DNA from: JAPLLS01 sp041309145 | Lineage (GTDB): Bacteria > Omnitrophota > Gorgyraeia > Gygaellales > Profunditerraquicolaceae | Assembly: GCA_041309145.1 (NCBI GenBank) | Contig: JBFZAG010000079.1 | Coordinates: 1 to 64,000 of the forward strand | DNA length: 64,000 nt | Direction: 5' to 3' | Shown here: positions 35,255 through 43,449 of the stretch, in pieces | Position numbering within the stretch: the first letter of the stretch is position 1 | How the letters are laid out: each line of letters begins with the position of its first letter | Notes under the pieces: generated by a model | Database searches by the model: none | What the model saw: the letters and a program-made list of their open reading frames with translations, nothing else | Told to the model about the DNA's origin: nothing | Made by a program: the position numbers and the translations under genes

Positions 35255-35923
35255 TCAGTCCAGTTGTTCGGGATGGTGCTTGACCACCTTGGCTTCGACC
35301 ATGTAGACGACATCCTCGGCGATGTTGGTGGCGTGGTCGCAGATGCGCTCCAGGTAGCGGGCGATAAGCAGCAAAGGCACGGCCCGGTCCACGGTTTTGG
35401 CGTCCTTGGCCATGTAATCATTGATCAACTCGTCCTGGACTTTGTTCCGCAGAGAGTCGGCCTGGGAATCCGCGCGGACCACTCCGCGGGCAAGCTCAGC
35501 GTCGCGGTTGACAAAGGCGTCGATTGAATCCTTGACCATTTTCTGGGCGACTTCGGAAAGTTTGGGAATATCGATCAGGGGTTTAAGGATCGGCTTCTCG
35601 ATCACCTCCAGCACGCGCTGGCTGATATCCACGGCCAGGTCGGCGATGCGCTCCAGGTCGGCGTTGATCTTCATCGAGGTGGCGATAAAACGCAGGTCGC
35701 CCGCCATAGGCTGGTACCGGGCGATCAGGTCTATGCATTTTTCGTCGATAGCCAGTTCCAGCTCGTCTATTCTTTCGTCTGAGCTGATCACCGCTTGAGC
35801 CTGGGATTTATCCCGGTTTTTCAAAGACTCAATGGACTTGAATATCTCCTCCTGGGTCATAACGCCCATTTTCAGGATTTCCTTGTGTAATTCTTTAAGT
35901 TCCTCGTCGAAATGTCTTTGCAT
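35255..35923 (-). CDS. phoU: PhoU phosphate-signalling protein (copy 2)
   Basis: 222 residues forming two three-helix PhoU repeats, with the conserved DLERIADLAVDI and LERICDHATNIAED motifs. It links the Pst transporter to the PhoR kinase and limits uptake when phosphate is plentiful. The ATG at 35923 has an AGGAGG ribosome site; the frame extends further upstream but without one. It is the last gene of the second pst set and has a paralogue at 40468-41145. Confidence 0.93.
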   Translation of the reverse strand: MQRHFDEELKELHKEILKMGVMTQEEIFKSIESLKNRDKSQAQAVISSDERIDELELAIDEKCIDLIARYQPMAGDLRFIATSMKINADLERIADLAVDISQRVLEVIEKPILKPLIDIPKLSEVAQKMVKDSIDAFVNRDAELARGVVRADSQADSLRNKVQDELINDYMAKDAKTVDRAVPLLLIARYLERICDHATNIAEDVVYMVEAKVVKHHPEQLD

Positions 35924-35943
35924 GATCCCTCCTAGTCCAGGTG

Positions 35944-36699
35944 TCAACCGTAACGTCCGGTAATATATTCCTCGGTCCTTTTATCCCGCGGGGCGGTAAA
36001 AATAACATCGGTTTTTGAGAATTCGATCAATTCGCCCAAAAGCATAAAGCCGGTCTCATCCGAAACCCGGGCGGCCTGCTGCATGTTATGGGTGACTATT
36101 ATTATAGTATACTTGTTCTTTAATTCACGCATTAATTCCTCGATCCGGGCCGTAGCCTGGGGATCAAGGGAAGAGCAGGGCTCGTCCATCAAAAGCACTT
36201 CCGGCTTGATCGCGATCAGCCGGGCAATGCATAAACGCTGTTTCTGTTCCAGGGAAAGGCTTAAAGCCGATTTATTCAGTTTGTCTTTCAGGTCATCCCA
36301 CAACAAAACCGACCTTAAACTGTTCTCGATTATCTCTTCATAATTGTTCCGGCCCTCGACCATGCTGTGGATCTTCAAACCGAAAATAATATTCTCGTAT
36401 ACTGACAGCGGGAAAGGATTCGGCCTCTGGAAAACCATCCCTACTTTCTTGCGCAGATCGATCAAATCCGCTGCAGGAGCAAGGATATTTCTGTCTTCAA
36501 TAACCACCTCTCCGGCTATCTTGATCCCTTCGATAAAATCGTTCATCCGGTTAAACACCCGCAGTAAGGTAGACTTGCCGCAGCCGGAAGGCCCGATGAT
36601 CGCGGTGATCGCTTTTTCCCGGAAAGAAGCGTTAACGTTTATTAACGCCTGAAATTTTCCGTACCACAGATCAAGTTTTTTAGTAACGATTTTATTCAT
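35944..36699 (-). CDS. pstB: PstB-like ATPase A with altered signature motif
   Basis: 251 residues, PstB size. Walker A GPSGCGKST, Q-loop FQRPN, Walker B LLMDEP and H-loop VTHN are all intact, but the ABC signature reads LSLEQ instead of LSGGQ. I checked this in the DNA: the codons are TCC CTG GAA CAG. The ATG at 36699 is preferred over the longer frame from 36786, whose first 29 codons run over GTGAC repeats. It follows a second PstB-like gene whose defects are the reverse. By the known geometry of ABC dimers, this subunit's Walker motifs would pair with the other subunit's intact signature to give one consensus ATP site. Confidence 0.9.
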   Translation of the reverse strand: MNKIVTKKLDLWYGKFQALINVNASFREKAITAIIGPSGCGKSTLLRVFNRMNDFIEGIKIAGEVVIEDRNILAPAADLIDLRKKVGMVFQRPNPFPLSVYENIIFGLKIHSMVEGRNNYEEIIENSLRSVLLWDDLKDKLNKSALSLSLEQKQRLCIARLIAIKPEVLLMDEPCSSLDPQATARIEELMRELKNKYTIIIVTHNMQQAARVSDETGFMLLGELIEFSKTDVIFTAPRDKRTEEYITGRYG

Positions 36700-36707
36700 T
36701 CTCTTTC

Positions 36708-36741
36708 GACTTGTGACATTTGACTTGTGACGTGTGACTTT
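36708..36741. repeat. GTGAC short-repeat cluster between the two PstB-like genes
   Basis: Four copies of the word TTGTGAC/TTTGAC/GTGTGAC occur in 34 bases between the stop of one ATPase gene and the start of the next. The same words are found at 22558-22595 and 47421-47528. Confidence 0.6.
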
Positions 36742-36742
36742 C

Positions 36743-37489
36743 TCATCCAAACTTCCCCCGGATATACCCGTCCGTGCGCTTATCATTGGGGGCGGTAAAT
36801 ATCTTGTGAGTGCTGTCCAATTCCACCAACTCTCCGGAAAGGAAAAACGCGGTTTTATCCCCCACCCGGGCTGCCTGCTTGACGTTATTAGTCACCAGGA
36901 TTATGGTGTAAGTTTTCTTTAATTCCACCATAGTATCTTCAACTTTGGCGGTGGAGACCGGGTCCAGCCCTGAGCAGGGCTCGTCGAACAGGATCACTTC
37001 CGGCTCAACCGCGAGAGTGCGGGCGATACAAAGCCGCTGCTGCTGTCCGCCGGAAAGCTTAAAGGCGGATTCGCTGAGCCTATCTTTCATTTCATCCCAG
37101 ATATACGCCTGTTTCAGGGAGCGCTCGACGATCTCAGAAAGCTTTTTCTTATCCCTTTGGCCGTGCATGCGCGCCCCGTAAGCGACATTCTCAAAAACCG
37201 TCAAAGGAAGCGGCAACGGCATGGCAAATACCATCCCGATCTCCTTGCGCAAAAGTTCCAGTTCGATCTTGCGCACATCCTTGCCATCCATCTCCACCTT
37301 ACCCTGTATCTTGAAATTTAGCTCCAGCTCGTTCAGCCGGTTGAGCATGCGTAAAAACGTGGTTTTTCCGCTGTTCGCCGGCCCGATCACGCTCAAGATC
37401 TGATTCTCCGGAACCTGCAGGCTGACGTCCTTAAGCGCCTGAGTTTCCCCGAACCAAATATTCAGATTTTCGATATTAAATTTATTCAT
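36743..37489 (-). CDS. pstB: PstB-like ATPase B with altered Q-loop and H-loop
   Basis: 248 residues. The signature LSGGQ and Walker B ILFDEP are intact and Walker A is GPANSGKTT. However, the Q-loop glutamine is alanine (MVFAMPLPLP for MVFQxPNPFP) and the H-loop histidine is asparagine (VTNN for VTHN); both changes were read directly from codons. The protein could therefore not hydrolyse ATP well by itself, yet can supply the signature half-site to a partner. The neighbouring ATPase A has the opposite set of losses. Encoded downstream of pstC-pstA of set 2, with a 276-base gap containing an inverted-repeat element. Confidence 0.9.
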   Translation of the reverse strand: MNKFNIENLNIWFGETQALKDVSLQVPENQILSVIGPANSGKTTFLRMLNRLNELELNFKIQGKVEMDGKDVRKIELELLRKEIGMVFAMPLPLPLTVFENVAYGARMHGQRDKKKLSEIVERSLKQAYIWDEMKDRLSESAFKLSGGQQQRLCIARTLAVEPEVILFDEPCSGLDPVSTAKVEDTMVELKKTYTIILVTNNVKQAARVGDKTAFFLSGELVELDSTHKIFTAPNDKRTDGYIRGKFG

Positions 37490-37522
37490 ACATCTTTACC
37501 CTCAAAGTCAAAGTTAGTTTTT

Positions 37523-37543
37523 CGGGTAAAAAACTTTTACCCG
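37523..37543. repeat. Small perfect hairpin upstream of PstB-like ATPase B
   Basis: CGGGTAAAA and TTTTACCCG form a 9-bp perfect stem with a 3-base loop. No T tract follows on either strand, so it is not a clear terminator. Confidence 0.6.
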
Positions 37544-37548
37544 TAAGA

Positions 37549-37718
37549 CATTTAGCGGGTGGCAAGGCGTGGCGAGCAGGGCATAAAGGCTCCGAGCGGG
37601 CATGGTTTGCCCTGGTTAAATTTATCGGCAAGAGCGAGGAGCCGACCTGAGCGCAGGCCGCCACGCCGGGGCGGACAAGCGCCCCTGCGAGCCATGCCTT
37701 GACAGGACCCGCTAAATG
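37549..37718. repeat. 170-bp element with 12-bp terminal inverted repeats between pstA and PstB-like gene
   Basis: CATTTAGCGGGT (37549-37560) and ACCCGCTAAATG (37707-37718) are perfect inverted ends. Inside them the complementarity continues imperfectly (GGCAAGGCGTGGCGAGCAGG against GTCAAGGCATGGCTCGCAGG read from the other side). It is GC-rich and codes for nothing convincing, so it looks like a small non-autonomous mobile element or a highly structured RNA. Confidence 0.65.
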
Positions 37719-37765
37719 CCTGCGCGGAAAATCCCAGGCGTTTCCCAAAAAATTATCGGAAATCA

Positions 37766-38617
37766 TCACCATTTCTTCTTTTTTCTGAACTGCGAACGAA
37801 TAATAATCGCCACTAAATTCATGAATAGAACCATGACCAGCAGAACGAACGCGGTGCCGTAACGGATCTTCTGGTCCACGTTCGGGACCTGGGTGGAAAT
37901 AACATACAAGTGATAGGGCAAAGCCATGGCCTGGTCAAAGATCGACTTCGGCAAGCGCGGCAAATAAAACGCGGCCACGGTAAATAAGATCGGCGCGGTC
38001 TCGCCGGCCGCCCGGCCAAGCCCCAGGATCGTTCCGGTCAATATCCCGGAAATAGCGTTCGGCAAAACAATGTTGCGGATGGTCTGCCACTTGCTCGCCC
38101 CCAGAGAAAGGCTGACTTCCCGGAAGGATTGCGGAACAGCTTCCAGCGCTTCCCGGGAAGCGGTAATAATAATAGGCAGGATCATGATCCCCAGGGTCAG
38201 CGATCCCGAAAGAATGGAAACCCCGAATTTAAAAAAGACCACGAAAAGCGCCAAACCGAACAACCCGTAAACCACCGAAGGGACTCCCGAGAGGTTGACG
38301 ATCGCCAGTTTGATCATCCGGTTAAGGATGTTATCCTTGGCGTATTCGCTTAAATATATCGCGGCCAGGACCCCGATGGGAAGAGCGAAAATGATCGCGC
38401 CGCTGACCAGGTAAAGCGTGCCCACGATCGCCGGTAAGATCCCGCCGGCCCGCATGCCCTGGCGGGGCATATCGCTTAAGAACTGCCAATTGATCGCCGG
38501 CAGCCCTTTAACGATGATCTCGACCACGATGAAACCCACCGGCAAGACAATAAGCAGGGTCGAGAACAATAAAAAGCTAAAGGCGATCTTCTGGGTCCTT
38601 AAAGGGTTTCTTCTCAT
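37766..38617 (-). CDS. pstA: Phosphate ABC transporter permease PstA (copy 2)
   Basis: 283 residues with about six membrane helices and the ABC-permease coupling motif in EVSLSLGASKWQTIRNIVLPNA. It forms the phosphate channel with PstC in the inner membrane. Its start overlaps the pstC stop by four bases. Downstream, the distance to the ATPase genes is unusually long because of the inverted-repeat element. Confidence 0.94.
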   Translation of the reverse strand: MRRNPLRTQKIAFSFLLFSTLLIVLPVGFIVVEIIVKGLPAINWQFLSDMPRQGMRAGGILPAIVGTLYLVSGAIIFALPIGVLAAIYLSEYAKDNILNRMIKLAIVNLSGVPSVVYGLFGLALFVVFFKFGVSILSGSLTLGIMILPIIITASREALEAVPQSFREVSLSLGASKWQTIRNIVLPNAISGILTGTILGLGRAAGETAPILFTVAAFYLPRLPKSIFDQAMALPYHLYVISTQVPNVDQKIRYGTAFVLLVMVLFMNLVAIIIRSQFRKKKKW

Positions 38618-39477
38618 TTCTTCCTGTGCAAAAATAGGTCCGCGCTCACGTTAATGATGAAACTGATCACGAACAAAACCACTCCGATGGCGAATAAGGC
38701 GAAATAATGCTCGCTGCCCACTACCGCCTCGCCCATTTCCGCGGCGATGGTCGCGGTCAAAGTGCGCACCGGCTGTAAAATGCTCTGGGGGATGACCGCG
38801 GCGTTGCCGGTGATCATCATCACCGCCATGGTCTCTCCGATCACCCGGCCGATGCCCAGCATGACCGCGGCGAGTATTCCCGAAGAAGCCGCCGGCAGGA
38901 TCACCCGCCAGATCGTCTGCCAGTGAGTGGCTCCTAAAGCGAACGCGCCTTCGCGGTAGGATTTGGGGACCGCGTAAAGCGCGTCTTCGGCGATCGAGAC
39001 GATCGTGGGCATAGCCATGAAAGCGAGCATGATCGAGCCCGATAACGCGGTCAGCCCGGTCGGCAGATGGAAAACATTTTTCACCAGCGGCACCAGGGTC
39101 ACCATCCCGATAAAGCCGATGACCACGCTGGGAATGGCCGCTAACAGCTCGATCCCTACCTTCAAGAATTCCTTGATCTTCCCCGGAGCCACTTCCGCGA
39201 TATAGATCGCGCAGCCCACGCCGATCGGCACGGAAATGATCGCGGCTCCGAAAGTGACTAAAAGCGAGCCCAGGATAAGAGGAAGTATGCCCAGTTGCGC
39301 GGGCTCGGAGATCGGATACCAGCTTTTCCCGAAAAGGAAATCCGCCGGGGTGACGATCTTGAACAAAGCCAGCCCTTCTTTAAGCAGGAAAATAAAGATC
39401 AAAACCACAAAAAAAACAGAGGCCAATCCGCATAAAAGGATCAGCTTCTCGATGATGAACTCTTTGATCTTACGCAT
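38614..39477 (-). CDS. pstC: Phosphate ABC transporter permease PstC (copy 2)
   Basis: 287 residues, six predicted membrane helices, with the coupling motif EGAFALGATHWQTIWRVILPAA and the GETMAVMMITG segment typical of PstC. It overlaps pstA by four bases and lies 24 bases after pstS. Its paralogue is at 43446-44330; similar length and motifs indicate that both sets are complete transporters. Confidence 0.94.
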   Translation of the reverse strand: MRKIKEFIIEKLILLCGLASVFFVVLIFIFLLKEGLALFKIVTPADFLFGKSWYPISEPAQLGILPLILGSLLVTFGAAIISVPIGVGCAIYIAEVAPGKIKEFLKVGIELLAAIPSVVIGFIGMVTLVPLVKNVFHLPTGLTALSGSIMLAFMAMPTIVSIAEDALYAVPKSYREGAFALGATHWQTIWRVILPAASSGILAAVMLGIGRVIGETMAVMMITGNAAVIPQSILQPVRTLTATIAAEMGEAVVGSEHYFALFAIGVVLFVISFIINVSADLFLHRKK

Positions 39478-39501
39478 AAGCGATTATTATCGTTTAACCC
39501 G

Positions 39502-40353
39502 CTATTTGACCGGGACAAAATCGGTTTCCAGAACTATCTTCTGTCCTTCGGCGGAAAGTGCGAAATCAATAAATTTTTTAACCAACCCCTGAGGCTCGCC
39601 GTTGGTGTAAATAAATAACGGCCGGGAGATGGGATAAATATTCTTGACCACATTGTCAATAGCAGGCTCGATGTACGCGGATTTTTCATCTTTAGCGATG
39701 GCCACCGGTTTTTGCTTAGCGCAAATATAACCCATGCCGTAATAACCGATCGCGGAAGAATTACCGGCGACTTCGTCGGCAATTGCCTGCGAGGAAGAAA
39801 GCATCAGCGCCTTGGGAGAAAATTCTTCTTTAGAATTAGGGTCGTTCTTCCTCAAGACATGCTCTTTGAAATAAACGTGGGTCCCGGAATTGACTTCCCG
39901 GGACAACAGGACGATCTTCTCGTCCTTGCCTCCCAGCTCTTTCCAATTATTGATCTTGCCGCTAAAGATCGCGGCCAGCTGATCAAGAGTCAATTTCTCT
40001 ATTGGATTCTTAGGATTGACCACCACCGCGATACCGTCCAGAGCAACTTTAATTTCCCTGGGATCTATGCCCTTAAGCTTGGCCTGGTCGATCTCTTTCT
40101 GCTTGATCTCCCGCGAGCTCATCGCGATATCGCAGGTCCCGCTGAGCAGGCTGGCGATGCCGGTGCCTGAACCGCCGCCGGTCACCGCGATAAATTCTTC
40201 AGGATTCGTCTCCATATATTTCTCCGCCCAGGCCTGGCCGAGATTGACCATAGTATCCGAACCTTTGACCTGCAATGAATTATCCTGGCGGGCGGCAAAA
40301 GCCGAAGTTGAAAACATGACTGCGACCGCGAACAAAAAGATTCTCTTCAGCAT
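39502..40353 (-). CDS. pstS: Phosphate-binding protein PstS (copy 2)
   Basis: 283 residues with a cleavable signal peptide ending AFAA (about residue 21) and no lipobox, so it should be free in the periplasm. Phosphate-binding motifs include KGSDTM and GGGSGTGI (the SGT-type loop) and SREVNSGTH. A good AGGAGG ribosome site precedes it. The promoter region upstream carries 11-base-spaced TTTTACA repeats and TATAAT, fitting control by a PhoB/PhoP-type regulator. It is the first gene of set 2. Confidence 0.93.
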   Translation of the reverse strand: MLKRIFLFAVAVMFSTSAFAARQDNSLQVKGSDTMVNLGQAWAEKYMETNPEEFIAVTGGGSGTGIASLLSGTCDIAMSSREIKQKEIDQAKLKGIDPREIKVALDGIAVVVNPKNPIEKLTLDQLAAIFSGKINNWKELGGKDEKIVLLSREVNSGTHVYFKEHVLRKNDPNSKEEFSPKALMLSSSQAIADEVAGNSSAIGYYGMGYICAKQKPVAIAKDEKSAYIEPAIDNVVKNIYPISRPLFIYTNGEPQGLVKKFIDFALSAEGQKIVLETDFVPVK

Positions 40354-40385
40354 ATTCTTCCTCCTTAAATATAATGTTTTGCTTT

Positions 40386-40430
40386 ATTATAACCGACTTA
40401 TCCGGAAATGAATGTAAAATCTGTGTAAAA
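40386..40430 (-). promoter_or_regulatory. Pho-box-like repeats and -10 box upstream of pstS copy 2
   Basis: The minus strand has two TTTTACA words 11 bases apart (40424-40430 and 40413-40419), then TATAAT at 40386-40391, with no clear -35 box. Direct repeats with 11-base spacing upstream of a -10 box are the known layout of PhoB/PhoP sites (TTnACA in Bacillus). Confidence 0.5.
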
Positions 40431-40467
40431 TCTTAAAATGAAGGATTAAGGCTGGGAACTAAGGGGA

Positions 40468-41145
40468 TTATTCGCTGTGATCGAGTTTCTCCGGATGATG
40501 CTTGACCATTTTTGCCTCGATCATATAAATGATGTCTTCGGCGATATTTGTAGCGTGGTCGCAGATCCGCTCCAGATGCCTGGCTATTAAAAGTAAAGGT
40601 AAAGCCCGGGGGATCGAAGAGCAGTCTTTGGACATATAATCATTGATCAACTCTGTCTGAACTGAATTGCGCAAGGAATCCGCTTCGCTATCCCTTAAGA
40701 TGACTTTTTTGGCCAATTCCGGGTTGTCACTGAGAAAAGCGCTGATCACATCCCCGGTCATTTCCGTCGCGACAACGCTGAGCCTGGGAATATCAACCAG
40801 CGGCTTTAAGAGCGGCTTATCCGCCAACTCCAGCACGCGCTGGCAAATATCCACGGCCAGATCGCCCATGCGCTCCAGATCGGTATTCATCTGCATGGCC
40901 ATGGTGATGAACCTCAGGTCCATTGCCATAGGCTGGCGCAGAGCCAACAGGTCAACGCAGGTCTTAACGATCTTCACCTCCAAATCATCCAAAAGCTTAT
41001 CATTGGCGATAATTTGTTCGGCTTCCTCTTTATTCAATTCTTTAAGGGCTTGTATGGACTTGGCTATCGCTTGCTGCACCAGGCATCCTTCATAAAGGAT
41101 ATCTTTTTTTAAATTTGCCAGCTCTTCATCAAAATGTCTTTCCAT
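40468..41145 (-). CDS. phoU: PhoU phosphate-signalling protein (copy 1)
   Basis: 225 residues with both PhoU repeats (DLERMGDLAVDI and LERICDHATNIAED). Its C terminus matches the other copy closely, indicating a fairly recent duplication or shared constraint. The ribosome site is TTAGGAGC. It ends the first pst set, after the arsenate reductase gene, and is preceded by a stretch of 42-base tandem repeats. Confidence 0.93.
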   Translation of the reverse strand: MERHFDEELANLKKDILYEGCLVQQAIAKSIQALKELNKEEAEQIIANDKLLDDLEVKIVKTCVDLLALRQPMAMDLRFITMAMQMNTDLERMGDLAVDICQRVLELADKPLLKPLVDIPRLSVVATEMTGDVISAFLSDNPELAKKVILRDSEADSLRNSVQTELINDYMSKDCSSIPRALPLLLIARHLERICDHATNIAEDIIYMIEAKMVKHHPEKLDHSE

Positions 41146-41157
41146 ATTATTGCTCCT

Positions 41158-41259
41158 AACGTAGAGACGTACACCAATCCATCCTATTGGATTGGGTGTA
41201 ACGTAGAAACGTACACCAATCCATCCTATTGGATTGGGTGTAACGTAGAGACGTACACC
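41158..41259. repeat. 42-bp tandem repeat (2.4 copies) upstream of phoU
   Basis: Copies at 41158-41199 and 41200-41241 differ by one base, and an 18-base partial copy (AACGTAGAGACGTACACC) follows at 41242-41259. Each unit contains a palindrome, ACACCAATCCA/TGGATTGGGTGT with slight mismatch, so each can form a hairpin in the phoU leader. From 41260 to 41340 more small palindromes (CCGACGC/GCGTCGG, GGCGC/GCGCC) occur up to the arsC stop. Confidence 0.8.
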
Positions 41260-41340
41260 GGCGCAATTCTACGCCACAAGGCGATGCCGACGCAATTCCG
41301 ATTAGCGTCGGGCGCGATAAGCGCCGGGTGTCGGTGATTG

Positions 41341-41772
41341 TTAACTTTTAACATCAGTTTCTTGGAATTCCTCGGCAATGATCGCCCTGATCAGGGTTTT
41401 AACTTTTTCCCGTATTTTTTCCCTTACCTGCCTGAAGAAATAAAGGGATTTTCCTTTAGGATCGTCAATATCCCACTCCACGCTCTTTTTAGCGGCGAAG
41501 ATCGGGCAGACATCGTGGCAGCCCAAGGTTACCACGTAATCAAATTCTTTCGCCGGAAGGTCCTTAAACCCTTTTGATCCCTGTTTGGAAATATCAATTC
41601 CTTCTTCTTCCATTACTTTGATAGCGTCAGGATTGATCTTGCCCGAAGGGTTCGAACCCGCGCTGTAAGCCTCGATCGAATTAGAACCGTAAAATTTCGC
41701 GAAGCCCTCAGCCATCTGGCTGCGGCAGGAATTTTCCACGCAAACGAACAATACTTTCTTTTTCCCGCTCAT
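41341..41772 (-). CDS. arsC: Arsenate reductase / low-molecular-weight phosphotyrosine phosphatase family protein
   Basis: 143 residues. The catalytic P-loop is CVENSCR (C-x5-R) near residue 11, and an Asp-Pro pair (DDPKGKS) follows later, as in thioredoxin-coupled arsenate reductases; C85 and C89 (CHDVC) could be the redox pair. Its start overlaps the pstB stop (ATGA), so it is part of the phosphate operon. Arsenate enters through phosphate transporters, which makes detoxification likely; a regulatory phosphatase role is the alternative. No ars permease is visible. Confidence 0.88.
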   Translation of the reverse strand: MSGKKKVLFVCVENSCRSQMAEGFAKFYGSNSIEAYSAGSNPSGKINPDAIKVMEEEGIDISKQGSKGFKDLPAKEFDYVVTLGCHDVCPIFAAKKSVEWDIDDPKGKSLYFFRQVREKIREKVKTLIRAIIAEEFQETDVKS

Positions 41773-42608
41773 CCGAACCTCCCGGTTATATAGGCTTCGG
41801 TCTTACTGTCCCGGGGAGCGGTAAAAATAGTTTCTGTCCGGGAAAACTCGATCAGCTCTCCCATCAGGAAAAAACCGGTATGATCGGATACCCTGGCCGC
41901 CTGCTGCATGTTGTGGGTGACGATCACTATGGTGTAATTTTTTTTCAATTCCAGGATAAGCTCTTCTATCTTTCCGGTGGATATCGGGTCAAGGCTGGCG
42001 CAGGGCTCGTCAAAAAGGATGACCGAAGGATTGACCGCGATGCACCGGGCAATACAGAGCCGCTGCTGCTGCCCCCCGGAAAGCCTTAAAGCGTTGTCAT
42101 AAAGCCGGTCTTTGATCTCATCCCACAACGCCGCTTTCTTTAGCGACTGTACGACTCTTTCCTCGATAAACTCCTTGTCGCGGACGCCGTTGACCATCAG
42201 CCCGTAACTAATATTTTCAAATATGCTTTTAGGAAAAGGGTTGGGTTTCTGGAAAACCATTCCCACTTTCCGGCGGATATCCACGGCGTCAACGCAGGGA
42301 TCGAAAATATCCTTGCCGTCCAGATAAACATGGCCGGAAATGCGGGTATTGGGAACCAGTTCGTTCATCCGGTTTATCAGCCGGATAAACGTGGATTTTC
42401 CGCAACCCGAAGGCCCGATTATCGCGGTCACGCTGTTTTTGTAGATATCCAGATTGATGTTCTTTAAAGCCTGGGTCTTGGCGTAGAAAAAATCGAGGTT
42501 CTCTACCTTGATCTTTACTTCCGGCTTTGAGAACTCATCCCCATCACTTTGTTTCCGGGGAATACACACCTGATTAAGATTTAAATCCCGCAATAAAGGT
42601 TTAACCAT
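41769..42608 (-). CDS. pstB: Phosphate ABC transporter ATPase PstB (canonical, copy 1)
   Basis: 279 residues with a short N-terminal extension (about 30 residues) before the PstB core. All motifs are intact: Walker A GPSGCGKST, Q-loop FQKPN, signature LSGGQ, Walker B ILFDEP, H-loop VTHN. It is therefore able to act as a homodimer, in contrast to the two ATPases of set 2. The ATG at 42608 is chosen because AAGGAG lies five bases upstream; a GTG at 42614 overlaps that site. It overlaps pstA by eight bases and arsC by four. Confidence 0.95.
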   Translation of the reverse strand: MVKPLLRDLNLNQVCIPRKQSDGDEFSKPEVKIKVENLDFFYAKTQALKNINLDIYKNSVTAIIGPSGCGKSTFIRLINRMNELVPNTRISGHVYLDGKDIFDPCVDAVDIRRKVGMVFQKPNPFPKSIFENISYGLMVNGVRDKEFIEERVVQSLKKAALWDEIKDRLYDNALRLSGGQQQRLCIARCIAVNPSVILFDEPCASLDPISTGKIEELILELKKNYTIVIVTHNMQQAARVSDHTGFFLMGELIEFSRTETIFTAPRDSKTEAYITGRFG

Positions 42609-43449
42609 TTTCACTCCTTTGTTTCTGGCGGATAATAATCGCTACTGTGGAGATAGCCAGAACTAAAGCTAAAAGAATAAGCGAACACCCGTAGGCGATG
42701 GTCACTTGTTTATCCGGGTGCGTGCCTTCGGTCATCAACGCGTAAATATGGTAAGGTAAAGCCATCACTTCGGAAAATACTGATTTGGGTAACCCGCGCG
42801 AATAAAATGTCGCGGCGGTAAAAAGGATAGGGGCGGTTTCTCCGGCGATCCTGCCGACACTCAGGATCACGCCGGTTAAAATCCCCGGCAAGGCGTGAGG
42901 CAAAACTATCTTTTTGATGGTCTGCCAGTGGGTCGCGCCTAAAGCCAAAGATGCCTCGCGCAAGGACTGGGGCACTGCCATTAAAGCTTCCTGGGCCGCG
43001 CTGATTATGATCGGCAATGCCAGGATCCCCAGGGTAAGGCTGCCGGAAAGGATCGATACCCCGAACTTGAAGAATTTGACAAAAAGCGCCAGGCCGAAAA
43101 GCCCGAATACCACCGACGGGACACCGGCGAGATTATTGATGCTCATCCGGATAATATTGACTACAAACCCCTTAGGGCTGTATTCATTCAAATAGATCGC
43201 GCAGGCCAGCCCAAGAGGCAGGGCGAACATGATCGCTCCCATGGTCAGATAAAAAGTCCCCAGGATCGCAGGAGCGACTCCGCCTTCGGTCATGGCTTTG
43301 CGGGGAACATCGGTCAAGAATTGCCAGGAAATTATCCCAAATCCGCGGACCGCGATAAAATAAATGATCGAGCCCAGGAAAAAAAGCGTAAGCACAACAC
43401 TTAAAGTTATCAGCCCGAACCCTATGCTTTGAGTGATATTTTTTTTCAT
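42601..43449 (-). CDS. pstA: Phosphate ABC transporter permease PstA (copy 1)
   Basis: 282 residues, about six membrane helices; the ABC coupling motif is EASLALGATHWQTIKKIVLPHA. It pairs with the upstream pstC, with which it overlaps by four bases (ATGA), and with the downstream pstB, with which it overlaps by eight. The tight overlaps indicate coordinated production of one transporter. Confidence 0.95.
   Translation of the reverse strand: MKKNITQSIGFGLITLSVVLTLFFLGSIIYFIAVRGFGIISWQFLTDVPRKAMTEGGVAPAILGTFYLTMGAIMFALPLGLACAIYLNEYSPKGFVVNIIRMSINNLAGVPSVVFGLFGLALFVKFFKFGVSILSGSLTLGILALPIIISAAQEALMAVPQSLREASLALGATHWQTIKKIVLPHALPGILTGVILSVGRIAGETAPILFTAATFYSRGLPKSVFSEVMALPYHIYALMTEGTHPDKQVTIAYGCSLILLALVLAISTVAIIIRQKQRSENG

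Noticed and set aside
37523..37543. Hairpin as an intrinsic terminator
   Set aside because: No T tract follows the stem on either strand.
37482..37772. 96-codon ORF between pstA and the PstB-like gene
   Set aside because: It translates the inverted-repeat element and overlaps both neighbours; composition is not protein-like.
41158..41259. Possible CRISPR array
   Set aside because: The repeats are directly adjacent without variable spacers, there are only 2.4 units, and no cas gene is in the window.
41134..41337. 67-codon plus-strand ORF containing repeated peptide NVETYTNPSYWIG
   Set aside because: The peptide repeat merely reflects the 42-base tandem DNA repeat (14 codons); no start signal or homologue.
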